A stretch of DNA of 64,000 nt from Lenzites betulinus (lineage: Eukaryota > Basidiomycota > Agaricomycetes > Polyporales > Polyporaceae), in NCBI GenBank assembly GCA_022264855.1, contig JABYQU010000002.1:930001-994000 (forward strand), given 5' to 3'. The translations under genes and the position numbers were made by a program. The stretch's first letter is position 1, and the number at the start of each line of letters is the position of its first letter. The notes beneath the pieces were generated by a model. That model was not told where the DNA came from. It did no database searches and saw nothing but the letters and a program-made list of their open reading frames with translations. Positions 55,780 through 64,000 of this stretch are shown here, one piece after another.

Positions 55780-58700
55780 ATGGGGCCCGCCCTCGCTGTC
55801 CTTCTCGGAGCTGCAATGTTGTTGTCGTATAGGGTGCTGGGTATTGCGGCTGCGTCGGCGGTGGCCTTCTCCGTCCCTGGGCTCGCGGAGCCCGTCGCGC
55901 CAGACGGGCTCGGGCCGTCTGCGTTCACGGCCCCTGGGGCGTTCCCGACGTCGGCGTACAAACACTATTACAACTCTCCCACAGCGACCTCGGCCCAACC
56001 ACAGCCTGTGATCTCAGACCCTGTCACGGTGAGTACCGCTGCAGTCGGCGTGTGCGCGGCGGGGCTCACCGTGCTCGGATCGCCAGCATGAGATCTATCC
56101 GTTTGAGTTGACGAACCCGGACACGCTTCCCAAAGTGAGTACAGCCCCCCATCGACGCTGGACCTGCGACGTTCTGGCGAAGAGGCACCGCTCACGCGCG
56201 ATACCGTTCCAGAACAACACGCGCGACCCGCACATCCTGCCTCCGAAGGCGTCCTCGGGCCAGCTGCTTGAGTCTGCCTTCGCGCAGGTGCTCTCGATCG
56301 CGGGCAACCCCACCTTCGGGACGAACACCTGCGCGCGCTGCCAGGCCGCGCTGCAGGCCGCCAAGTTCCTCGCGCTCGCCGCCCCGGAGGAGGGCCCCGC
56401 CCTCGCCGTGCGCTTGTGCGAGCACTTCAGCTTCAACAGCGACTGCGCGACGCAGTTCGGCATTTTCCAGCTCGGCTCCGTCGTCACGCAGGTCGTCGCG
56501 AACGCGGACGTCGGCGGGCTCGATGGGCAGGTGCGCGGCTTTCCCGCGTGTCTGAGCTTAATCTGTGTGACAGGAACTTATGCGAGGTTCTGGTGTTCTG
56601 TAGATGCTGTGCTCGCACTTCCTCGGGGGCCTGTGTCCGGCTGCGACAGCGACGCCGCTCAACTTGACGGACTGGTTCGCGAAGCCGAAGCCTGATCCTC
56701 TTCCTGCTGCGAAGAAGCCCTCGGGAAAGCGGCTGAAGGTGTTGCATCTTTCGGACATGCACATCGACCCCCGTACGTCCTTGTGCCCGAGTTCAGTCAT
56801 ACGTGCCGCGTGCTGATGGTTTGCGCAGGTTTCGCGAACGGCGCGGAGGCGAACTGCACGACGGGGCTCTGCTGCAGGGAGAACAGCTTCAATTCTCAGA
56901 GCGTGCACGAAGTGCTCTTCCCCGCCCCGCGCTTCGGCGCGTACCTTTGGTAAATATCGACCAGATTATGTCGCTCTAGACGATTGGCTCATGGTGGCAC
57001 CTGTATAGCGACTCGCCCATCTCGCTGATCATGTCCGCTCTGCAAGCGATTCCTGTTCTCGCAGGCACCGAGCGCACTGGATTTGACTTTACGGTTTACA
57101 CGGGCGATCTGGTCTCCCACGACTCTGAGAATCAGCTGTCGAGGTGCGTGAGGTCGATGACTCTCAGGAACTCTGACCATCTTGACTGACGCGATGTGTA
57201 CCTCGTAATCAGAGACTACATATCATACACTGAGGTCAGTACATCCCTGACATCTTCGAGGCTGATCTTCTGACGAGTGTATATTAGACTATTATGTATG
57301 ATCTGTTCAAACGCATGCTCGGCACAGGACCCGTGTACGCCGCCCTAGGAAACCATGATACGTACAACCAGTAGGTGCTGCGTCTGTCGCCGTTCTTACA
57401 GAGACTCATATGTCTACAGAGCCCAGGACGCTCCCCACTCACTAGGCGGCCAGTTAGCGGACCAGTTCAGCTGGTGAGTGGAGGAGGCAGACTTATATGT
57501 GTATCCCCCACTCAACTTATACGTAGGAACTACGACCACGTCGCCTCGCTCTGGGAACACGAGGGTTGGTTGCCTCTTTCTGCCGTCGAGACCGCGCGTT
57601 CGCACTACGCCGCCTACATGGTCCGGCGCCAGGACGGCCTGCGCGTCATCACGCTGAACACGGACTTGTGTACGAGCCCTTTACATCTTTCTCGCTCCAC
57701 CCGATGCTAACCCACCGCGCGTGACAGGGTACTCGTAAGTGTCCGCGCCATCTTCGCGCGCGGGTGCGGTTGACGACGAGTGCGCGTTCTGCAGGGCGAA
57801 TTACTTCAACTACATCAACATGACGAACCCTGACGTCTCCGGCATGCTTCGATTCCTCACGGACGAGCTGCAGGCCGCGGAGGATGCCGGTGATGCAGGT
57901 ATGATCCCCGCATTCAGATTGTCGCGCCTGTGGGGTTGTGTTGACGCTTGTCCGGAGTTTGGATAATGGGGCATGTGCTGACGGGCTGGGACGGCACGAA
58001 CCCCTTGACGAATCCGACGAACCTATGTAAGGATGGATGTGCTCTTGCCGTTACCGACTGAATTGACGACGACGTTTCTCCACAGTCTACCAAATGTGAG
58101 TGGTCCTGCGCTTCGCAGACGCGCTCTCCCTCATTCAAGCCACGAACCGTCCAGCGTGGACCGCTTCTCGCCCCATGTCATCAAGGGTGCGTTCTCCATC
58201 CTCACAGAACAATCCCGCCTTCCACGGCCTTTCTGAGCCCCGCCTCTAGCCATCTTCTTCGGCCACACCCACGAAGATCAAGTCATGGTCAGTCCACGCC
58301 CCGCCGCGACGACGCGCACCCCATACCGCATCTGCACCCGCGCCCGCTAGCAGATCTGACACCGCTCCAGATATACTACGCGAACAACGCCACCGTTATC
58401 AACGCACAGACCGCAGGCGCGGTGGGCTGGGTACGTCCGCGCCCCGCCGCCACCGCCGCGATGGGGGGCGAAACGCACCCCGGGCGGTCGGTCGGTCGGT
58501 CATGAGCTCTGAGCTCACGCCGCATATGTGCAGATTGGGCCCTCCGTGACCCCGTTGACGAACCTCAACTCGGGCTTCCGCGTGTACGAGGTCGACTCCG
58601 CGGTACGTGGCCCTTCCCGTCCCCCGTCACCCCGCTACCCCGCCCCACCTGACTGACGCGCACCCCCTCCCTTCTCTTCTCCCTTGGCCTGCGCATCTGT

Positions 58701-59352
58701 ACCACAGACGTTCGAAATCGTCGACGCGCACACGTGAGTGCCCCCCTATCCTCCCAGGCCAGCATTCCGGGGCACCCCAGAATCTAGATAGCGCTGTGGA
58801 GCCGGAGCGCGTCCCAACGCTAACGCACATGGGCATCGCAGGTGGAAGAGTGACGTCAACGCGTTCGCACAGCTCGACGCGGGCGCGCGCCCCGCGCACG
58901 GGCCGACGTACGAGTACGAGTACAGCACGCGCGACGCGTACGGCGCGGCGGTCGCGGGCTGGGGCGTGGACGACCCGCTGAACGCGACGTGGTGGCATCG
59001 GGTCACCGAAGGTGCGTCTTTTCCCTTCCCCCTCTCTCGCTATCATCTGCGGCCGTTGACGTTGATGACTGACGCACGCCCGATTCCCCGATATTATTTA
59101 CCACAGGCATGGAGGCGAACTCGTCGCTGGTCACGGTGCGTACACGATGCGTGCTTCGCAGGACACGCGCGGTGGTGGCTCACAGACGCGTTCCGTCGCA
59201 CGCAGATGTTCAACACGTTCCAGGGGAAGAGCTCCGTGCGCAGCCCCCCGTGCACGGGCGACTGCATCGCGGCGAAGATCTGCTACATCCGCAGCGGGAG
59301 CGTCCCCATCGCGAAGCAGAACTGCATCGCCGGGTTTGGGTCTGTGCAGTAA
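55780..59352 (+). CDS. Acid sphingomyelinase-like phosphodiesterase
   Basis: Secreted or vacuolar phosphodiesterase that would cleave the phosphate head group of sphingolipids. The first ATG at 55780 is used here; the TATA box only 20 bases upstream makes the in-frame Met at 55816 (MLLSYRVLGIAAASAVAFSVPG, a normal signal peptide) equally likely. A saposin-B region follows with its cysteines (CARCQAALQAAKFLA, RLCEHFSFNSDC). The metallophosphatase core is complete: DMHID, YTGDLVSHD, LGNHDTYNQ, WIMGHVLTGWDG and FFGHTHEDQ, i.e. all metal and proton ligands. The C-terminal part has paired cysteines (SPPCTGDCIAAKICYI, NCIAGFGSVQ). About 22 exons, including a 7-nt exon (57728-57734, giving WYS) and a 10-nt exon (58086-58095, giving FYQI). 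Stop TAA 59350-59352. Convergent with the M35 gene. Confidence 0.93.
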
Positions 59353-59718
59353 GGGGTTTCATGTTCAAGCTCACGCGTGGGTTTTTCGCGAGACATGAGT
59401 TGGGTGAATTTGTTTGGACCAAATTGTGGTGTAGCATGGTTGTGTTTTGTGGTAGAGTGCAAGTCTTGTCATCGTACATCCGAGGGTCCCCGGCTTGTAC
59501 CGCTCAGCGCCCGTCGAAAGATGCACCGCATGCTCGTCCGTATTTCCAAGCCCTCGATAGTCCCTTGCACGAATAAGACTCTCACACTCTCACGGCACAC
59601 ACTCTAGCTTCAGCGCAGGTACAAGGAGGTATATATTCCATTTTGTTGTACAATCCACCGAATAATACCGTTAAATACGTGCATCGGCGCGGGCCCCCGC
59701 CCTGGCGCGACGCGCAAC

Positions 59719-61065
59719 TTACGACTGCGCGGGGTTGTTCTCCGCGAAGTACTCGTGGCTGTCCGCGTTCTCGATCGCCTCCGCGGGGTTGCTCTTCGCG
59801 AGCGCCTTCGCGGCGGTCTGGCCGTAGACGTAGTCGTCGGTGCCCGCGTTGCGGGTGAAGTGGGAGGACTGTGCGAATGAGGAGGGAGAGTCAGTAGGGA
59901 GAATGATTGCGTGAGTGTCGCGAAGCGCACCTCGTGGATGAGGGTTCCGCCCTTGGAGTCGGTGCCGGTGGTGGGCGCGTCCCAGAAGGCGCCGCAGAGG
60001 TAGACGTACCCGAAGCTGTAGGTGACGATATGTGAGTGATGTGGGTCTCATGAACACAGCGGACGCGACGCACGTGTCGGGGTAGACGTAGGCGTAGGTG
60101 TCGGCCTCAGTGCACGTGCAGTCGTAGGTGTACCCGGCGTAGGAGTTGCCGTCGAGGTTGGCAAAGTGGGTGAGCACGGTGGTGTGGCGCGCGGCGGTGT
60201 ACGCGCCGAACCAGGTCGTGTAGCGCGTGGTCGAGGCGGTGTTGGCCGAGAGGTAGCTGGGGGACGGGTCGAGGTTAGCATTGTGCGCGAATCGCTCAGA
60301 CTGGACTTGCGAGACTCACGTGTGCGCGGCCGCGGCGTAGCTCTGAGCAGCGGGTGCCGCGAGGGCGAGCGCGCTCTTCTGGGCGGTGGTGCAGCCGTTG
60401 TACGTCGCACGCTTGGCGAGCGTGGGCGTGGGGCGGGGGACGGCGAGCTTGCCCTTGACGTCCGCGACGTGGGCCTCAGCGTCGGCGCGGATCTCGACAG
60501 CCTCGTTCGTCGAGGGGTCGACGAAGTGGAAGAGGTTCGCGGGCTCGACGGTGTACGTGGTGGCACCGGAGGACGTGAAGTTGTAGGCGGCGGAGACTGT
60601 AGGGCTTGTTAGTAATGCGCGTTAGATAATTTATTGTGGATGCTTACGATCGTGAACGACCGAGACGGATTCACCGGGCGCGAGGACGGTGAACGACTTC
60701 TCGTTCGTGCTCAAGGCGGCCTTGCTGGGAACGTACTTGACCTGAAAGCGCTAGGTAAGTATAGTCCTCATTAATTACACAGAGAGTGCACAAACCTTAA
60801 CACCGACGAAGCTCGGGCTCTCGCCAGCATCGGTGGTGATGGCGAAGGAGTTGGCCGGGAGCGAGTTCAGGGAGGTGCGCGGGTCGTTGAGCAGCTTGAG
60901 GGTCTCATCACCAGTGTTGACGAGGGTGGTGGTGACCTGCAAGTTGTTGACACCATCGACGGCCTCGGGTCCGGAGACCTTGAGCGATAGACCGCGCTCC
61001 GCAGAGACCGCGACAGCGGAAGCAGCGAGAGCGACGAGGGCAGTGCGGACGGCGGAGGAGAACAT
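59719..61065 (-). CDS. Peptidyl-Lys metalloendopeptidase (M35, deuterolysin family)
   Basis: Secreted zinc protease of the aspzincin family that cuts on the amino side of lysine. Start MFSSAVRTALVALAASAVAVSA at 61065 is a signal peptide. The propeptide (RGLSLKVSGPEAVDG, DPRTSLNSLPANSF, PGESVSVVHD) ends at a Kex2-type LAKR. The mature enzyme starts ATYNGCTTAQ, with disulphide cysteines in CTTAQ, YDCTCTEAD and YVYLCGAFWDAP. The zinc site HESSH is split by an intron after HE (GGTLIHE / SSHFTR), followed by GTDDYVYG with the third-ligand Asp, the aspzincin hallmark. It ends DSHEYFAENNPAQS, as in mushroom Lys-N enzymes. Seven exons or so; stop TAA 59721-59719. A TATAAA box lies about 90 bases upstream. 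All catalytic residues are present. Confidence 0.96.
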
Positions 61066-61152
61066 GATGTCAAAGATGCAAGATGCTCAACGAAGAACGG
61101 CGCGAGTGGAACACGATGGGTGACCGAAGAGACATGTTGTCCAAGTAGACCC

Positions 61153-61158
61153 TTTATA
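61153..61158 (-). promoter_or_regulatory. TATA box of the M35 gene
   Basis: TGTATAAAGG on the minus strand lies 88-93 bases upstream of the ATG at 61065. Confidence 0.6.
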
Positions 61159-62736
61159 CACTGACGAGGTTTGGAACGCTGACGCCATCGTGCAAGCGCG
61201 GCAAGCATGTCCATGTTGTCGCAGCGGGATAAGGGGTCGAGAAGCATGCAGCTCACGAGCAATGTAGATGCCAAGACATAGGTAACGCGTGATGGAGGCA
61301 GCGATACTCGGCAGAACCGCAGAAGCATTCGAACGTTTCCGAGCGAGCAACGGAGATCAAACAAGAGCCCCGCGAAAGCATGGTATACTTTGAGGCTCAC
61401 AGTCTACAAAGCTGGCAAACTCCCGCTGCCGCAGGTCGAGAGCATAAATTAAGCGCCGAGGCGGAATGCAAGAGTACCTTTGTGGTACCGCACCGAGGAA
61501 CCTATGCAGGGATCGGAACCTGTCAAGCCACCGAAACCAGATGAATTGGGGCCTTGTCTATGAAGAATGTACGCGCGTGCAGTAAGCTGAAGACCGGGCC
61601 TCCGGGCCATGCAAGTTGCGCGGATACGCACGCTGAGCATATGGTGCCAGCCAGGGCTCGCCGCAGCAGGGTCTATCGTGCAGTTGTGCACATGTTTTCG
61701 GAGTATATGTACCACGAGCGTTGGCAGCTACAAGCTGATAGTTGTGGGCTTGGCAGTACATTCGCAGTGCTTCGCGACAGGGCGGGATGATTGCACATGA
61801 CGCGAGAACTGGCTCGGATGGACATGTAAGAAGCCGGACGGAAGGACACAAGCGTGGTTGCTACCGGAAGCGGGGAGAGGAGCACATGGTGGTTGGATGC
61901 AGAGAACAGCCGATAGGCGCCTGGGCGGAGCAGGCCATCTGCGACGCCTCGATCTCCCTCGATGCGCCGGTCCCGGACTGTATATGCTTTATCACGCCCA
62001 TGTGCGCCCGACATTCAGCTGACAACTGCCATGTTCAACTACCGCATTGCTGCCTTAATGTCGCTATCTCCTAACTTATGTCGCGGACCCGACTGGACAA
62101 GCCTGCAAACCGCCGGTGTTCCGGGTGTCGCCGCGTGCGAGTTTCGGAGGTATCTCCTTGACGGAGTCCGCGGGTCGTCCGCAACTACGCCTTGAGCGTT
62201 GCTTGGGCGCCATATAGCCATGGTGTTTGACTCCTATTCAGCACATACGACGTTTGGGAAGCTTTTCAACCCCAAAATTTAGGACCAGGAGCGGTTGTCA
62301 AAGTGTCCTGAGAAGTCGCGCCAAGCCCTAACCCAATTTGAACGTAATGGCAGTAAGTCGCTGGCCGTGCAAACCGAACGAACTATTCCGAAAACATGCC
62401 AATCGCAAAGGAGCATACATTACAAGCGTTAGGTTTACCCAATCGTCGCGGATGATTGTCGAGAGCTAACGTTTTCGTTCAATAGCGAAACCCTGAGTTA
62501 TGGTGCTTTGTGGGTCCAGCCGTGCGCTTAGGCCTGTCGGCAACCCCGCAGCGTTCTAGGCCCCGGCCACAACTCGCACGGATTGACCTCTCATGCGCAT
62601 AGCTTTCCCTCCAGGTGGACGTCAAAGCTGCCGCAAGGACAATGGGTGACAGTGTCAAAGCGGTTGTCTGAGGATATAATGGCTCAATGGCTCGACATTT
62701 GGCAGTATCGCATCCCACCGCTCCCTCCACATCGCC
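61159..62736. other. Intergenic region of 1.6 kb, nothing recognised
   Basis: Divergent upstream region of the M35 and kinase-like genes. No gene recognised. GGATATAATGG near 62671 may be a TATA element for the gene starting at 62737. Confidence 0.45.
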
Positions 62737-63564
62737 ATGGCCGCCTTCAGCCCCGAGAACAACCCCAAGCTGCAAGTTCTCTTCAACTGTAAAAAATACA
62801 CCTTCACCCAACCGGCTGGTCTTTTCCCCGCTGCCGAGGTCACAGTCCTCGGAGAGGCGGAGCCACGGACGTTCAGCTGTGCCCCTCTCATCCTCACCTA
62901 CGACGGCGCCCACTGCATCTACCGGGGCTTCATGTTCCAACGGGATGGCAAGTCGTCGGAGTCTGACCAACCTGTGGACGTTGCGCTGAAGTGGGTCTCC
63001 GGGGAAGAGCGCGTCGCGCGTTTGGCGCAAGAGGCCGAAATCTACGAGACGCAACTCGGCGCGGTTCAAGGAGTAGCGGTGCCAAAGTATTACGGCTTCT
63101 TCACCGGAGAGGTCGAGTCAGCGAAAGTCGCCTGCATCATACTGGAATGGTGCAACGGCCCTGCCATCTACGATGTGCGGGAGTTGAAGTGAGTTTACCA
63201 TCCAGGCTAACGTCCAAGATGCTCATCGATATTGTGTTCTAGCCGCCAACGGATGCTCGCCGCCATCCAGCTGCACAAAGCCGGTGTCATGCACAGCCGC
63301 ATCCTGGACCCGCGCCACTTCCTCAATATGCCAGACGGCACGCTGCGCATCGTCGGCTTCTCGAGTGGAAAGGCACACAAGTGCCCGGGCGCGCTCCCGC
63401 TGACGATGGGGGCTAACAGCGAGTCTCGTCCAACCGAGAGCTGTGGCGAGCTCGACGTTATGGAGTCGCGATACGGCGTGGAGGCGGAGCGCATGGGCAG
63501 GGAGCTCCGCTGGGCTAACGGGCTGTATCCCGAGTTTGTGAGCAGCTTCTATTTTAGGTACTAG
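62737..63564 (+). CDS. Degenerate protein-kinase-fold protein
   Basis: A 257-aa protein with a kinase-like fold that lacks catalytic residues. Two exons: 62737-63188 and 63243-63564. The N-lobe has VALKWVSGEE (VALK at the ATP-anchoring Lys) and RLAQEAEIYETQL (possible alpha-C Glu), then VPKYYGFFTGEV and ACIILEWCNGP (hinge-like). In the C-lobe LHKAGVMHSRILDPRHFLN stands where active fungal kinases have H-G-D-L/I...R-N, so the catalytic Asp is replaced. IVGFSSGKAHKC stands at the DFG position, so the metal-binding Asp is also lost. The HKC ending matches fungal small kinases whose block reads DF..A..H.C. The length is short and there is no substrate lobe beyond this. Most likely a pseudokinase; role unknown. 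Confidence 0.78.
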
Positions 63565-63730
63565 TTGTCGATGCGTTGTTTCTCGTACATTTCATAATTA
63601 CCGCGCCTTCTATACGTATACCTATGTGTACATCTAATTTCGCAATCTATGAATCTATCCTGGGTCTTAGGGCTACATAATGGTGGAACCGTTGCAACGT
63701 CGCGGATCGCTCATCGTATCGTAACGGCCG

Positions 63731-64000
63731 TCAAATATCGTCCTTGTAAATATCCCAACCTACCTGATGTCCACATCCTTCTCTATGAGCAGCATCGCGC
63801 TTTGGGCCGGCTAGGCACAACAACGGACAAGCGTACCCTGCCCTAGCGGCCCCTTGTGCTTGACCATCGCCCGCGACATTGAGCATGAACGCGCCCTCCT
63901 CCTTGACTTCGACGAGTCCCACAAGGCCCTCCTCCCCATACTCATCTTCCTCGTCCCACTCCTCCGAGCCTTTATCCGCAAAATGTAGAACACGCGACAC
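63731..64000 (-). CDS. 3' end of an unknown gene, partial
   Basis: An open frame enters from the right edge and stops at TGA 63733-63731. It reads SRVLHFADKGSEEWDEEDEYGEEGLV (in part), then GLVEVKEEGAFMLNVAGDG, a Cys-containing YACPLLCLAG, and ends GHQVGWDIYKDDI. The acidic first part and the ordered LVEVKEEGAFML strand pattern look like real protein. The part after AGDG could instead be intron (a GTCAAG donor follows AGDG). I recognise no family. Confidence 0.4.
   Translation of the reverse strand: MSRVLHFADKGSEEWDEEDEYGEEGLVGLVEVKEEGAFMLNVAGDGQAQGAARAGYACPLLCLAGPKRDAAHREGCGHQVGWDIYKDDI

Noticed and set aside
62479..63069. 196-codon minus-strand frame
   Set aside because: Opposite the kinase-like gene; carries no motif of its own.
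1..64000. Biosynthetic gene cluster, CRISPR array, intact transposon or viral insertion
   Set aside because: No core biosynthetic enzyme, no regularly spaced repeats, and no reverse transcriptase, integrase, transposase or viral gene was found in any frame.

Overview
The window is nuclear DNA of a filamentous fungus, almost certainly an agaricomycete basidiomycete and plausibly a polypore. Genes are densely packed on both strands and cut by many introns of about 47-77 nt with GT/GC...CTRAC-like...AG signals. Promoters are short and often carry a TATA box, and coding DNA is GC-rich. The secreted M35 peptidyl-Lys metalloendopeptidase near 60 kb resembles the mature Grifola-type enzyme as I remember it, which is why I lean to Polyporales. 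I see no prokaryotic operons, CRISPR arrays, intact transposons or viral genes. All protein models below were spliced by hand from reading frames, splice signals and family knowledge; no database search was run.

Layout. 0-5 kb: the 5' tip of an unknown gene on the minus strand, a YHM2-type mitochondrial citrate/2-oxoglutarate carrier with two 3-nt microexons, and an Mpv17/PMP22 membrane protein. 4.6-15.5 kb, all minus strand: the TRAPPIII subunit Trs85/TRAPPC8, a WW-domain protein with a glycine-rich tail, an unknown zinc-finger-like acidic protein and an LCCL-domain polytopic membrane protein. 16-24 kb: a small conserved unknown protein, a second conserved unknown sharing a 166-bp promoter with seipin, an SH3BGR-like protein sharing a 239-bp promoter with methylmalonate-semialdehyde dehydrogenase, and a low-molecular-weight tyrosine phosphatase. 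24.6-29.7 kb: a DXD-type Golgi glycosyltransferase and pyruvate kinase.

29.7-35 kb: a gene-poor stretch containing a previously hidden three-exon gene for a single-pass membrane protein, then Rab GDI. 35.2-43.6 kb: the V-ATPase assembly factor Rav1/DMXL, divergent from a five-FAS1-domain membrane protein. 44.5-50.3 kb: the carnitine/acylcarnitine carrier, whose first coding exon is only the ATG, an unrecognised 489-aa protein and mitochondrial N-acetylglutamate synthase. 50.3-54.4 kb is gene-poor and holds one intron-containing tRNA-Asp followed by a cluster of GGCTGAC repeats and a diverged 150-bp duplication. 54.4-64 kb: a small unknown protein, an acid sphingomyelinase-like phosphodiesterase of about 22 exons, the M35 protease, a degenerate kinase-fold protein and the 3' end of an unknown gene.

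Functionally this is mostly ordinary housekeeping content: mitochondrial transport and metabolism (YHM2, CRC1, MMSDH, NAGS), secretory traffic (TRAPPC8, GDI), organelle and lipid biology (seipin, Mpv17, Rav1), glycolysis, and a few secreted or surface proteins. The genes do not form a pathway cluster. The most unusual material is in gene architecture (3-nt, 7-nt and 10-nt exons, an ATG-only exon, GC-AG introns), the repeat-rich tRNA neighbourhood, and two lineage-type proteins of unknown function.
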